A stretch of DNA of 59,056 nt from UBA7803 sp041690675. Lineage in GTDB: Bacteria > Pseudomonadota > Gammaproteobacteria > Pseudomonadales > Azotimanducaceae. Shown one piece after another: positions 36,046 to 44,037 of this stretch. The position numbers and the translations under genes were made by a program. The notes beneath the pieces are model-generated. The model was not told the origin of the DNA. It saw nothing but the letters and a program-made list of their open reading frames with translations, and ran no database searches. Within the stretch, counting starts at the first letter, position 1. Every line of letters begins with the position of its first letter. The stretch covers positions 1 to 59,056 of the forward strand of contig JAWLGU010000019.1 in the NCBI GenBank assembly GCA_041690675.1, in the 5' to 3' direction.

Positions 36046-38520
36046 TCAAATCTCCTCGAGCATGGCCTGAGCCCGCTGCTGCTGCTCCGAGTTGCCCTCG
36101 GTCAGCACTTCGTTGAGGATGTCACGGGCGCCGTCCTGATCGCCCATGTCGATGTACGCACGGGCCAGATCGAGCTTGGTGCTGGCGGTGTCGCCTTCGT
36201 CGTCGAAATCGAACGCCTCGTCGGCCAGGGGCTCCGCCTCGTCCAGATCGAGATCCAAGTCGAGGTCCAGGTCGATCTCCTCGCTGGCGAGCGCCACCGT
36301 GGCCGCCTCCTGTGGCGCCTCGTCCAACTGCGCCTCGGACGGTTCGGCGTCCGGATCGAATTCGAAGCCGAGGTCACCGCCCAGCGCGTCGTCCGAGCGG
36401 GGCTCCGTGGCTTCAGTGACAATTTCGTCCAGCTCCAGCTCGAAATCATCCGCGCCGTTGGCGAGCGCGGTAAGCTCCGTATCTTCCGCGGACTCGCCGG
36501 CCGCGGGCATCGCTTCCAGGGCGAGCTCGCCGGAGGCATCCCGGGAATCCAGCACGGAATCGTCGGCATCCGCCACCGGCGCTTCCTCGAGACTCTGGGC
36601 CGCCGGCTCCGGCGCCGCGTCCGCGCCGTCCACACCGTCCGCGCCGGCAGCGAACTGCTGGGCCAGCTCCCGGGCCGTCAGCAGCGCCTCCTCGTCGTCG
36701 CAACGCTCCACCAGCTCCGCCAGATGGGCGTCGAAGGCAGTCCGATCCCGAGTCTCAGCGTACAGCTCGAGCAGCTTGAGGCGCACGTCGTTACGCTCGG
36801 GATCCTCGTCGAGGACGCCGAGCAGCAGGCTGATGGCCTGGGGATAGCGGCCGTAGGCGATATAGATATCGGCCTCGCCGATGACGTCGCCGGTCTCTGA
36901 ATCCAGGGCGCCGACAGCGTCATCGTCCGGGTCCATGGCCCGAGGCTCTGCATCCGCGTCGTCGTCTACCTCGGCATCCAGGTCCGGAATGGTGGCCGCT
37001 GCGGCAGCCCCCGCACCCGCGGCCGGCGCCGCCGCGGCCGGTGCCGGCTCCGGCTCAGCCACGGTATCGGCGAAGAATTCGTCTTCTTCCTCGGCTCTGC
37101 GCCGGCGCGCCGCGATGAGGGCGTAGACCAGAAGCAAAACCACAATGCCCAGCGCCACGATCAGCACATAGGGCGACTGCCACCATGCGCGGGTCTCGCT
37201 GGACGCGTTCTGGTTTTGGCTCTGGTTGACCGCTGCTGCCTGCGCCCGCTCCATCTCCTCGCGCAACCGCTGAACCTGCGCCTGGAGCTCGGCGATCTGC
37301 TGGTCCTTGACCTCGAGCTGGCGATCCTTCACCGAAATCTGGTTGCTCGCGAGCTCCTTTTCGCGATCGAGCGCCTCGGTGAGCGCGTCGACCTCCCGGC
37401 CCAGCCGGTCGCGTTCTTCCAGCGCCGCATCGAGATCAGCGTCAGCGGCGGTGCCGCCCGCCACGCCGTCGCCCACCGCGGCCACGATCTTCAGCTCGCC
37501 GCCCTGGGCCGCCGCGGGGATCACCCGGGGCTCCCCGGCCGGGGTGGCGTCCACGGGGCTCTGCAGCGTCGGCTCCGGCTGCTCGGCCCCGGCCACGCGC
37601 CGCTCCGCCTGCCGCCGTGGCTGCTCGCCGCGCTGCAGCGCGCGCCAATCCTCGGTCTGCAGGGCCACCTGCTGATTGGCCTCCGTTGTCGATACTTCCA
37701 GCGCCTGGGCTTCACTGGGCAGCCGCAAGCTGTAGCCGGCCTTGAGCAGGTTGATGTTGCCGTGGAGGAAGGCCTCCTGATTGAGACGCTGAATGGCCAG
37801 CATGGTCTGCTGCACGCTCACCCGGTTGGACGGCCGGGTGCGGGACGCGATGCTCCAGAGGGTGTCGCGGCGGTCCGTCATCCGGTACTCGCCATCGACG
37901 ATGCCCTCGTCCAGGGGCGACGGCTCGGTGCTGCGGGGCCGCGACGGCATCTGAACCTGGGTACCGCGGGACACCGTGGCCTGGCGCTCCACCCGGCCGA
38001 CTCCGGACTCGCTGGCCGAGGAGCGCGCCGGCGCCGAAACGGTGGGGGCCGGCGCCGGGCTGAAGGTGGGCGGATCGAGCAGCAGGGTGTACTCCTTCAG
38101 CAACCGCCCGTTGGGCCAGAGCACCTCCACCAGAAAGTTCAGATAGGGCTCGGTGACGGGCTGGGTGCTGGTCACCTTGATGTTGCCGACGCCGTCGGCG
38201 TCGTAGGTGACCTCGAACCGCAGGTCGGTGAGAAAGAAGAACCGCTCCACGCCGACCCGCTCGAAGTCCTCGGCCGATGCCAGCGACACCAGTACTTCCG
38301 TGGGCTGCAGCCCGGCCGCGTCGAGCAGCTCGATCTCGGCCTCGAGCTTCTCGTTCAGCGACGACTCCAGCTCGATGTCGCCCAGACCGAGGGGCCAGCC
38401 GGCAGGGGCGCCGACGAGCAGCGCGGTGGCCGCCAGCGTTCTGACGCAGACCGCGGTGCGCCCGGGGCTGCGCGTGCCGCCCTGGCGCAGACGCAGACGA
38501 CTGAGCAGGTACTCAAGCAT
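36046..38520 (-). CDS. fimV: FimV/HubP-family polar hub protein
   Basis: A peptidoglycan-binding, inner-membrane-spanning protein that organises the cell pole, type IV pili and twitching in relatives. Of 824 residues: N-terminal signal/anchor region (about 25-50, ending GWPLGLGDIEL); FimV N-terminal domain; LysM-like domain near 235 (YRMTDRRDTLWSIASRT); a coiled coil (about 355-440, Glu/Arg/Lys rich); a transmembrane helix near 460 (VLIVALGIVVLLLVYALIAA); and a long acidic cytoplasmic part containing a DL dipeptide run near 750. The C-terminal FimV TPR-like motif ends ARDILNEVLTEGN. The start is ATG 38520 with AGAGG upstream. The 206-base gap to asd holds a GCGGCGGAA/TTCCGCCGC inverted repeat (near 38640-38695) around an AT-rich stretch with a GATAAT box, probably the fimV promoter. 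Confidence 0.92.
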   Translation of the reverse strand: MLEYLLSRLRLRQGGTRSPGRTAVCVRTLAATALLVGAPAGWPLGLGDIELESSLNEKLEAEIELLDAAGLQPTEVLVSLASAEDFERVGVERFFFLTDLRFEVTYDADGVGNIKVTSTQPVTEPYLNFLVEVLWPNGRLLKEYTLLLDPPTFSPAPAPTVSAPARSSASESGVGRVERQATVSRGTQVQMPSRPRSTEPSPLDEGIVDGEYRMTDRRDTLWSIASRTRPSNRVSVQQTMLAIQRLNQEAFLHGNINLLKAGYSLRLPSEAQALEVSTTEANQQVALQTEDWRALQRGEQPRRQAERRVAGAEQPEPTLQSPVDATPAGEPRVIPAAAQGGELKIVAAVGDGVAGGTAADADLDAALEERDRLGREVDALTEALDREKELASNQISVKDRQLEVKDQQIAELQAQVQRLREEMERAQAAAVNQSQNQNASSETRAWWQSPYVLIVALGIVVLLLVYALIAARRRRAEEEDEFFADTVAEPEPAPAAAAPAAGAGAAAAATIPDLDAEVDDDADAEPRAMDPDDDAVGALDSETGDVIGEADIYIAYGRYPQAISLLLGVLDEDPERNDVRLKLLELYAETRDRTAFDAHLAELVERCDDEEALLTARELAQQFAAGADGVDGADAAPEPAAQSLEEAPVADADDSVLDSRDASGELALEAMPAAGESAEDTELTALANGADDFELELDEIVTEATEPRSDDALGGDLGFEFDPDAEPSEAQLDEAPQEAATVALASEEIDLDLDLDLDLDEAEPLADEAFDFDDEGDTASTKLDLARAYIDMGDQDGARDILNEVLTEGNSEQQQRAQAMLEEI

Positions 38521-38726
38521 AAGGGAGCCTCTTGATCGATGGGATCGGCCGGGGCCGTATCCGGCCGATCTGTTGTTCAACTGCCATCCTGTGCGTGGCC
38601 AGTCCTAATCCGTGTGCCCGAGCGGACCTTACCCCAGAAGCGGCGGCGGAAAATTGCCCCAATTATCAAAATGCAGCAGTCGCTTCCGCCGCTGATTCAC
38701 CGATCGCACCGCGGTAGGCTTTTACA

Positions 38727-39746
38727 TCATAAGAGGCTTTTTAGCAAAAGTTCGGCGATTTGCACGCTGTTCAACGCGGCTCCCTTACGCACGTTGTCCG
38801 CCACCACCCACAAATCGAGGCCCCGGGGGTGCGAGATGTCCTCACGAATCCGGCCGACGAACACCAGGTCGGTGCCCGACCCGTTCGTCACCGCCGTCGG
38901 GTAGCCGTTGTGGGCCGGGTCGTCGAGAACCTCGACACCCGAGGCCTTGCGCAGCAGGTCCCGGGCCTCCGCCGCCGTGAGCTTCTTCTCGGTTTCGATG
39001 TGAACGGCTTCCGAATGTCCGTAGAACACCGGGACACGGACGCAGGTGGGGTTCACCTGGATCTGCTCGTCCTCCAGGATCTTCCGGGTCTCCCACACCA
39101 TCTTCATTTCTTCCTTGGTGTAGCCGTTGTCCTGGAACACGTCGATGTGCGGGATGGCATTGAAGGCGATCTGTTTCGGCATCTTGCCGTGCTTGATCTC
39201 CTTGGCGTTCAGCAGGTCGGCAGTCTGACCCGCCAGCTCCCGGACGGCGCTGGCGCCCGCCCCGGAGACGGCCTGATAGGTGGCGACGTTGATCCGGGTG
39301 ATGCGGGCGGCGTCGTGCAGCGGCTTCAGAGCCACCACCATCTGAATGGTGGAGCAATTGGGGTTGGCGATGATGTTGCGGTTCCGGTACTCGGCAATGC
39401 GGTGGGCGTTCACCTCCGGGACGATGAGCGGGATGTCCGGCTCGTAGCGGAAGTGGGAGGTGTTATCCACCACCACGCAGCCCGCGGCCGCCGCTTGCGG
39501 CGCGAACTCCGCGGAGACCGAGCCGCCGGCGGAGAACAGCCCGATCTGGACTTTCGAGAAGTCGAACCGGTCCAGGCGCTCCACCACCAAGGTCTTGCCG
39601 CGAAACCGAACCTGCTTACCCTCGGAGCGCTCGCTGGCGAGCAGATGCAGGTTCGCCACCGGGAACTTGCGCTGCTCGAGGATCTCGATCAGGGCCTCAC
39701 CCACGGCGCCAGTGGCGCCCGCGATGGCCACGTTCACGTCGTTCAT
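38727..39746 (-). CDS. asd: Aspartate-semialdehyde dehydrogenase
   Basis: It reduces aspartyl phosphate to aspartate semialdehyde with NADPH for lysine, threonine, methionine and DAP. Of 339 residues, the nucleotide motif is GATGAVGEALIEIL (10-23). Catalytic Cys131 lies in IANPNCSTIQ, with the acid-base His in VPVFYGHSEAVHIE. It belongs to the shorter asd class, close to Usg; the active-site Cys is retained, so it should be the real enzyme. The ATG overlaps the leuB stop (ATGA). Confidence 0.94.
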   Translation of the reverse strand: MNDVNVAIAGATGAVGEALIEILEQRKFPVANLHLLASERSEGKQVRFRGKTLVVERLDRFDFSKVQIGLFSAGGSVSAEFAPQAAAAGCVVVDNTSHFRYEPDIPLIVPEVNAHRIAEYRNRNIIANPNCSTIQMVVALKPLHDAARITRINVATYQAVSGAGASAVRELAGQTADLLNAKEIKHGKMPKQIAFNAIPHIDVFQDNGYTKEEMKMVWETRKILEDEQIQVNPTCVRVPVFYGHSEAVHIETEKKLTAAEARDLLRKASGVEVLDDPAHNGYPTAVTNGSGTDLVFVGRIREDISHPRGLDLWVVADNVRKGAALNSVQIAELLLKSLL

Positions 39747-40843
39747 GTGCGACCCTCCAATGCTTCGAGAACTTTGTCGCCCATCTCCCGGGTCCCCACC
39801 TGGCGCAGTTCGGCCTCCGGCGAGGCTCCCAGGATGTCGGCGGTACGGTAACCGGCGTCGAGCACGTCGTTCACCGCCGCTTCCACCGCGTCCGCCGCCG
39901 CAGGCGCGTCCAGGCTGTAGCGGAACATCATGGCCACCGAGAGAATGGTGGCCAGCGGATTGGCCTTATCCTGGCCGGCGATGTCCGGGGCGCTGCCGTG
40001 CACCGGCTCGTACATGCCCTTGCCGTCCGCCGCCAGGGAGGCCGACGGCAGCATGCCCAGCGAGCCCGTCAGCATCGCTGCCACGTCGGAGAGGATGTCG
40101 CCGAACATGTTGCCGGTGACCATCACGTCGAACTGTTTGGGAGCCCGCACCAGTTGCATGCCGGCGTTGTCCACGTACATGTGGGACAACGCCACCTGGG
40201 GATAGTCGCGGCCCACGGCGGTGACCACCTCCCGCCAGAGCTGAGTCACCTCCAGCACGTTGGCCTTGTCCACGGAGCACAGCCGGCCGCTGCGCTTGGC
40301 GGCCAGCTCGAAGGCGACCCGGGCGATGCGCTCGATCTCGTGCTCGCTGTAGACATAGGTGTTGATGCCGCGACGCTCGTTGTCCACGGTCTCGATGCCA
40401 CGCGGCTCCCCGAAGTAGATGCCTCCGGTGAGCTCCCGGACGATCAGGATGTCGAGCCCCGCGACCAGCTCCGGCTTGAGCGAGGACGCCCCGGCCAGGG
40501 GCGCGAACAGCAGCGCCGGCCGCAGGTTGGCGAACAGGCCGAGCTCCGAGCGCAAGCCCAGCAGACCCCGTTCGGGGCGCTGCAGGGTCGGCAACTCGTC
40601 CCACTTCGGCCCGCCTACGGCTCCGAGCAGCACCGCCCGTGCCTGACGAGCCCGCTCGAGGGTCTCCGCCGGCAACGGGCTGCCCGTCTCGTCGATGGCG
40701 CAACCGCCCACCAGCCCCTCGGTGAAGCGCAAGGGCACGTCGAAGCGCCGCGCCGCCGCCTCCATGACGGTGCGCGCCACGGCGACCACTTCGGTGCCGA
40801 TGCCGTCGCCAGGAAGAACGAGAATTTCTTGTGTTTCAGACAT
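39743..40843 (-). CDS. leuB: 3-isopropylmalate dehydrogenase
   Basis: NAD-dependent oxidative decarboxylation of 3-isopropylmalate in leucine synthesis. Of 366 residues, VLPGDGIGTEV begins the fold. RSELGLFANLRPA and RELTGGIYFGEPRG hold the substrate arginines and the 70s loop. The NAD motif HGSAPDIAGQDKANPLATILS is near 275-295. It is separated from leuD by 160 bases that consist almost entirely of repeat element R3, unlike the tight leuC-leuD and leuB-asd overlaps on either side. Confidence 0.96.
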   Translation of the reverse strand: MSETQEILVLPGDGIGTEVVAVARTVMEAAARRFDVPLRFTEGLVGGCAIDETGSPLPAETLERARQARAVLLGAVGGPKWDELPTLQRPERGLLGLRSELGLFANLRPALLFAPLAGASSLKPELVAGLDILIVRELTGGIYFGEPRGIETVDNERRGINTYVYSEHEIERIARVAFELAAKRSGRLCSVDKANVLEVTQLWREVVTAVGRDYPQVALSHMYVDNAGMQLVRAPKQFDVMVTGNMFGDILSDVAAMLTGSLGMLPSASLAADGKGMYEPVHGSAPDIAGQDKANPLATILSVAMMFRYSLDAPAAADAVEAAVNDVLDAGYRTADILGASPEAELRQVGTREMGDKVLEALEGRT

Positions 40844-40864
40844 TTGAGATGCTCATCTGATGAA

Positions 40865-41008
40865 GCTATCGGCTCTCTGCGGTCAGCTTTTGGCTTTCGG
40901 CTTTCGGCTGTCAGCAAGAGGCGCTACGCCAGAGCCTAGCGAAAACCCTCTTGCCGAACGCTGACAGCCGATCGCCGATTCGCTGACAGCCGATCGCTGA
41001 TCGCTATC
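40865..41008. repeat. Intergenic heptad-repeat element copy R3 between leuD and leuB
   Basis: The most complete copy (144 bp). The left arm has heptads TATCGGC, GGTCAGC, TTTTGGC, TTTCGGC, TTTCGGC, TGTCAGC. The core GCAAGAGGCGCTACGCCAG (40915-40933) and its closing half CCCTCTTGC form an inner inverted repeat. The right arm has heptads GCTGACA, GCCGATC, GCTGACA, GCCGATC, GCTGATC. The last unit runs into the leuD stop codon (TAG, 41004-41006). Confidence 0.85.
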
Positions 41009-41642
41009 TAAAAAGCCACGGCATCCGCGCCCGGTGCTCCGCCTCGAAACGGCGGATACTGTCCGCCTCCGCCAGGGTCAAGCCGATGTCGTCCAGGCCT
41101 TCGACCAGCATGCGCTTGCGGTTGCGATCGATGTCGAAGGCGTAGGCGGTGCCGTCCGGCAGCGACACGCGCTGCGCCGGAAGGTCCACCGTCACGGTGA
41201 GCCCGGGCCCGGACTCCGCGAGTCGAAACAACTCTTCGATAGATTCCTCTTCTAATACAACGGGTAACAAGCCGTTCTTGAAGCAATTGCTGAAGAAAAT
41301 GTCGGCGAAGCTCGGGGCGATCACGCAGCGAAAGCCGTACTCGAGCAATGCCCATACCGCATGCTCCCGGCTGGATCCGCAGCCGAAATTGCGGCCGGCG
41401 AGGAGTACGGCCGCGCCCTGGTAGCGGGGCTGGTTGAGCACAAACGCCCTGTTCAGCCGCCGCTCGTTGGGCGTGACGCCGATCTGGCCTTCGTCCTCGA
41501 ACCGCCAGGCGTCGAACAGGTGATCGCCGAAGCCCGTGCGGCGGATGGATTTCAGAAACTGCTTGGGAATGATCTGGTCGGTGTCCACGTTGGCCCGGCG
41601 CAGCGGCGCCACGGTGCCCGTCACCACGGTGAACGGCTTCAT
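41004..41642 (-). CDS. leuD: 3-isopropylmalate dehydratase small subunit
   Basis: Swivel-domain partner of LeuC in isopropylmalate isomerase. Of 212 residues, it begins MKPFTVVTGTVAPL; DTDQIIPKQFLKSI and the substrate loop GRNFGCGSSREHAVWAL are present. The ATG overlaps the leuC stop (ATGA). The codons for the last residues (WLFR) sit just outside repeat R3 and the stop lies in it. Confidence 0.96.
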   Translation of the reverse strand: MKPFTVVTGTVAPLRRANVDTDQIIPKQFLKSIRRTGFGDHLFDAWRFEDEGQIGVTPNERRLNRAFVLNQPRYQGAAVLLAGRNFGCGSSREHAVWALLEYGFRCVIAPSFADIFFSNCFKNGLLPVVLEEESIEELFRLAESGPGLTVTVDLPAQRVSLPDGTAYAFDIDRNRKRMLVEGLDDIGLTLAEADSIRRFEAEHRARMPWLFR

Positions 41643-43054
41643 AGCTGCTCCCTCACGTCCACGAAATGCCCCGCCACGGCCGCCGCGGCCGCCATGGCAG
41701 GACTCACCAGATGGGTGCGGCCGCCGTGTCCCTGCCGCCCTTCGAAGTTGCGGTTCGATGTGGAGGCGCAGTGCTCGCCCGGCTGCAGCCGATCCGGATT
41801 CATGGCCAGGCACATGGAGCAGCCGGCGGCGCGCCACTCGAACCCGGCGTCCAGGAAGATCTGCGCCAGCCCTTCCGCTTCCGCCTGGGCCTTGACGAGA
41901 CCGGAGCCCGGCACCACCAGGGCCTGCTTCACGGACGGGGCCACTTTCCGCCCTTTCACCACGGCCGCGGCCGCCCGCAGATCCTCGATGCGGGAGTTGG
42001 TGCAGGAGCCGATGAAGATGCGGTCGAGGCGGATCTCGGTGATGGGCTGCTCCGGCGCCAGCCCCATGTAGGCCAAAGCGCGGCGCACCCCCTCGGCGGC
42101 CACCCGGTCGTCGAGCGCATCGGGGTTGGGGGTGCTTCCGGTCACCGGCGCCACCATTTCCGGCGAGGTACCCCAGGTCACCTGCGGCGCGATGTCGTCG
42201 GCATGCAGGTCGAGCGACGTGTCGAACCGCGCCTCCGGATCGGACACCAGGGTCCGCCAGTAGGCCTCCGCCTGATCCCACAGGGCGCCGGTGGGCGCGA
42301 AGGGGCGGCCGTGCACGTACTCCAGTGTGACGTCGTCCACCGCCACCATGCCCGCCCGGGCCCCCGCCTCGATGGCCATATTGCACACGGTCATGCGGCC
42401 TTCCATCGTCAGGGCACGCACGGCTTCACCCATGAACTCCAGGGTGTGACCGGTCGCGCCGGCAGTGCCGATGCGGCCGATGATGGCGAGGATCAGATCC
42501 TTGGCGGTCACGCCCGGCATGAGGGTTCCACCCACCCGGACCCTGTAGTTGCGCGCCTTGCTCTGCACCAGGCACTGGGTGGCGAGCACGTGCTCCACAT
42601 CCGAGGTGCCGATGCCCTGAGCCAGCGCGCCGAAGGCTCCGTGGGTGGACGTGTGGGAATCGCCGCAGACGATGGTCATTCCCGGCAGGGTGGCCCCCTG
42701 CTCCGGGCCCATTACGTGGACGATCCCCTGGCGCGGATCGAGGATGTCGAACTCGGTGATGCCGTAGCGCTTGCAGTTCCGGTCCAGCGTGACCACCTGC
42801 TCCAGGGCCACCGGGTCCTCGATGCTCGCGAGCCCGAGTTCCCGGTGGTCGGTGGGCACGTTGTGGTCCGGGGTGGCCAGGTTCGCATCCACCCGCCAGG
42901 GGCTGCGGCCGGCCACTTCCAGCCCCTCGAACGCCTGCGGCGACGTGACCTCGTGGAGCAGCTGCTGGTCGATGTAGAGCATGGTCTGACCATCGGCCCG
43001 CTCGCCCACCACGTGAGCGTCCCACACCTTGTCGTAGAGAGTTCGTCCTGCCAC
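41639..43054 (-). CDS. leuC: 3-isopropylmalate dehydratase large subunit
   Basis: An aconitase-family [4Fe-4S] enzyme, of 471 residues. Cluster cysteines are in FIGSCTNSR and GCSMCLAMNPD (near 345, 405 and 408). CGDSHTSTHGAFGALA is the family signature. Translation starts at GTG (43054) with GAGGA ten bases upstream; GTG GCA GGA gives MAGRTLYDKVWDAH, a typical N-terminus. First gene of leuC-leuD-(R3)-leuB-asd, divergent from a LysR-type regulator. Confidence 0.96.
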   Translation of the reverse strand: MAGRTLYDKVWDAHVVGERADGQTMLYIDQQLLHEVTSPQAFEGLEVAGRSPWRVDANLATPDHNVPTDHRELGLASIEDPVALEQVVTLDRNCKRYGITEFDILDPRQGIVHVMGPEQGATLPGMTIVCGDSHTSTHGAFGALAQGIGTSDVEHVLATQCLVQSKARNYRVRVGGTLMPGVTAKDLILAIIGRIGTAGATGHTLEFMGEAVRALTMEGRMTVCNMAIEAGARAGMVAVDDVTLEYVHGRPFAPTGALWDQAEAYWRTLVSDPEARFDTSLDLHADDIAPQVTWGTSPEMVAPVTGSTPNPDALDDRVAAEGVRRALAYMGLAPEQPITEIRLDRIFIGSCTNSRIEDLRAAAAVVKGRKVAPSVKQALVVPGSGLVKAQAEAEGLAQIFLDAGFEWRAAGCSMCLAMNPDRLQPGEHCASTSNRNFEGRQGHGGRTHLVSPAMAAAAAVAGHFVDVREQL

Positions 43055-43158
43055 TCGACGATTATCCTCGCGGCTTGTTCAGGGAAGGATGCGTATGCTA
43101 AAAGCCTCCTTTGAATAAAACAAATTCATCTTTTTTATCCAGATCATTATCTAACGGA
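43055..43158. promoter_or_regulatory. Divergent leuC / lysR control region
   Basis: A 104-base AT-rich segment, unlike the GC-rich genes on both sides. On the minus strand TTGTTT (43118-43123), 17-base spacer and TAGCAT (43095-43100) make a modest sigma70 promoter for leuC. A strong but apparently orphan Shine-Dalgarno (AAAGGAGG, minus strand, near 43105-43112) has no ATG/GTG/TTG behind it. Such a divergent spacer is where a LysR regulator would bind; no clear T-N11-A palindrome stands out to me. Confidence 0.5.
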
Positions 43159-44037
43159 ATGAACCTGAACGACCTCGAAGCATTCCGCGCCGTCGCCGAC
43201 TGCGGCTCCTTCTCCAAAGCGGCGGAACGGCTCCACCTGAGTCAGCCGGCCGTCAGCAAACGCATCCAGGCCCTGGAGGGCGCGCTCGCTTGCCGCCTGT
43301 TCGACCGCGTAGGCAAGCGCATCTACCTCACCGACGCGGGGCGGGTGCTCCGCCCTCGCGCCGAGGCGCTGCTGCGCAGCGTGCTCGACACGCAGCGCGA
43401 GCTCAAGGATCTGAATCGCCAGGTGGCTGGAGAGCTGGGCCTGGCCACCTCCCACCACGTGGGTCTGCACCGGCTGGCGCCCGCGCTGCGCACCTTCACC
43501 CGACGCTATCCCGACGTGCAGCTGGACATCCGTTTCGAAGACTCCGAGGAGGCCCACGATCTGGTGCGTCGGGCCGAGATGGAGATCGCCGTGGTGACCC
43601 TGAATCCCAGGGGGGACCCGGAGCTGGATTGCCGCGTGCTGTGGGACGACCCGCTGGTGTTCGTGGCATCCGAGGAGCACGAGCTCGCTGGCGAAGGCTC
43701 GCTTACCCTGGCCCGGCTGGCGCGTTCGCGCCCGGTGCTGCCGGGCCCCGCCACCTACACCGGGCGTATCGTGCTGGAGGCCTTCGCCAACGCCGGCCTG
43801 TCGTTGCGGCCGAATCTGGCCACCAACTATCTGGAAACCATCGCCATGCTGGTGGGCATCGGGCTCGGCTGGAGCGTCTTGCCGGCCAGCATGATCAAGT
43901 CACCCCTGGTGGTGCTGGAGACGGATGCGCCGCCGCTGCATCGCAGCCTAGGCTTCGTCACCAATCCGCGCCGCTCGCCGTCGAACGCCGCCCGCGCCTT
44001 CCAGGAGGTGCTGCTGGGCTATGCCGACGGCACCTGA
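43159..44037 (+). CDS. LysR-family transcriptional regulator, divergent from leuC
   Basis: It has 292 residues. The N-terminal winged helix-turn-helix begins LNDLEAFRAVADCGSFSKAA, with recognition helix LSQPAVSKRIQALE (about 27-40). The C-terminal effector domain carries SHHVGLHRLAPALRTF (start of the substrate fold near 98). I chose ATG 43159 with AACGGA upstream; a TTG at 43111 is in frame but less likely. Position opposite leuC suggests control of leucine genes, as for the LysR gene at this place in Pseudomonas; the effector is unknown. Its last 19 bases overlap the end of aroC on the other strand. Confidence 0.88.
   Translation: MNLNDLEAFRAVADCGSFSKAAERLHLSQPAVSKRIQALEGALACRLFDRVGKRIYLTDAGRVLRPRAEALLRSVLDTQRELKDLNRQVAGELGLATSHHVGLHRLAPALRTFTRRYPDVQLDIRFEDSEEAHDLVRRAEMEIAVVTLNPRGDPELDCRVLWDDPLVFVASEEHELAGEGSLTLARLARSRPVLPGPATYTGRIVLEAFANAGLSLRPNLATNYLETIAMLVGIGLGWSVLPASMIKSPLVVLETDAPPLHRSLGFVTNPRRSPSNAARAFQEVLLGYADGT

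Noticed and set aside
38521..38726. Additional gene between fimV and asd
   Set aside because: No frame with a ribosome site and plausible composition; it contains an inverted repeat and likely promoter only.
43079..43129. Leucine attenuator leader peptide before leuC
   Set aside because: Only two leucines in 16 residues, no ribosome site, and no terminator/antiterminator hairpins follow.
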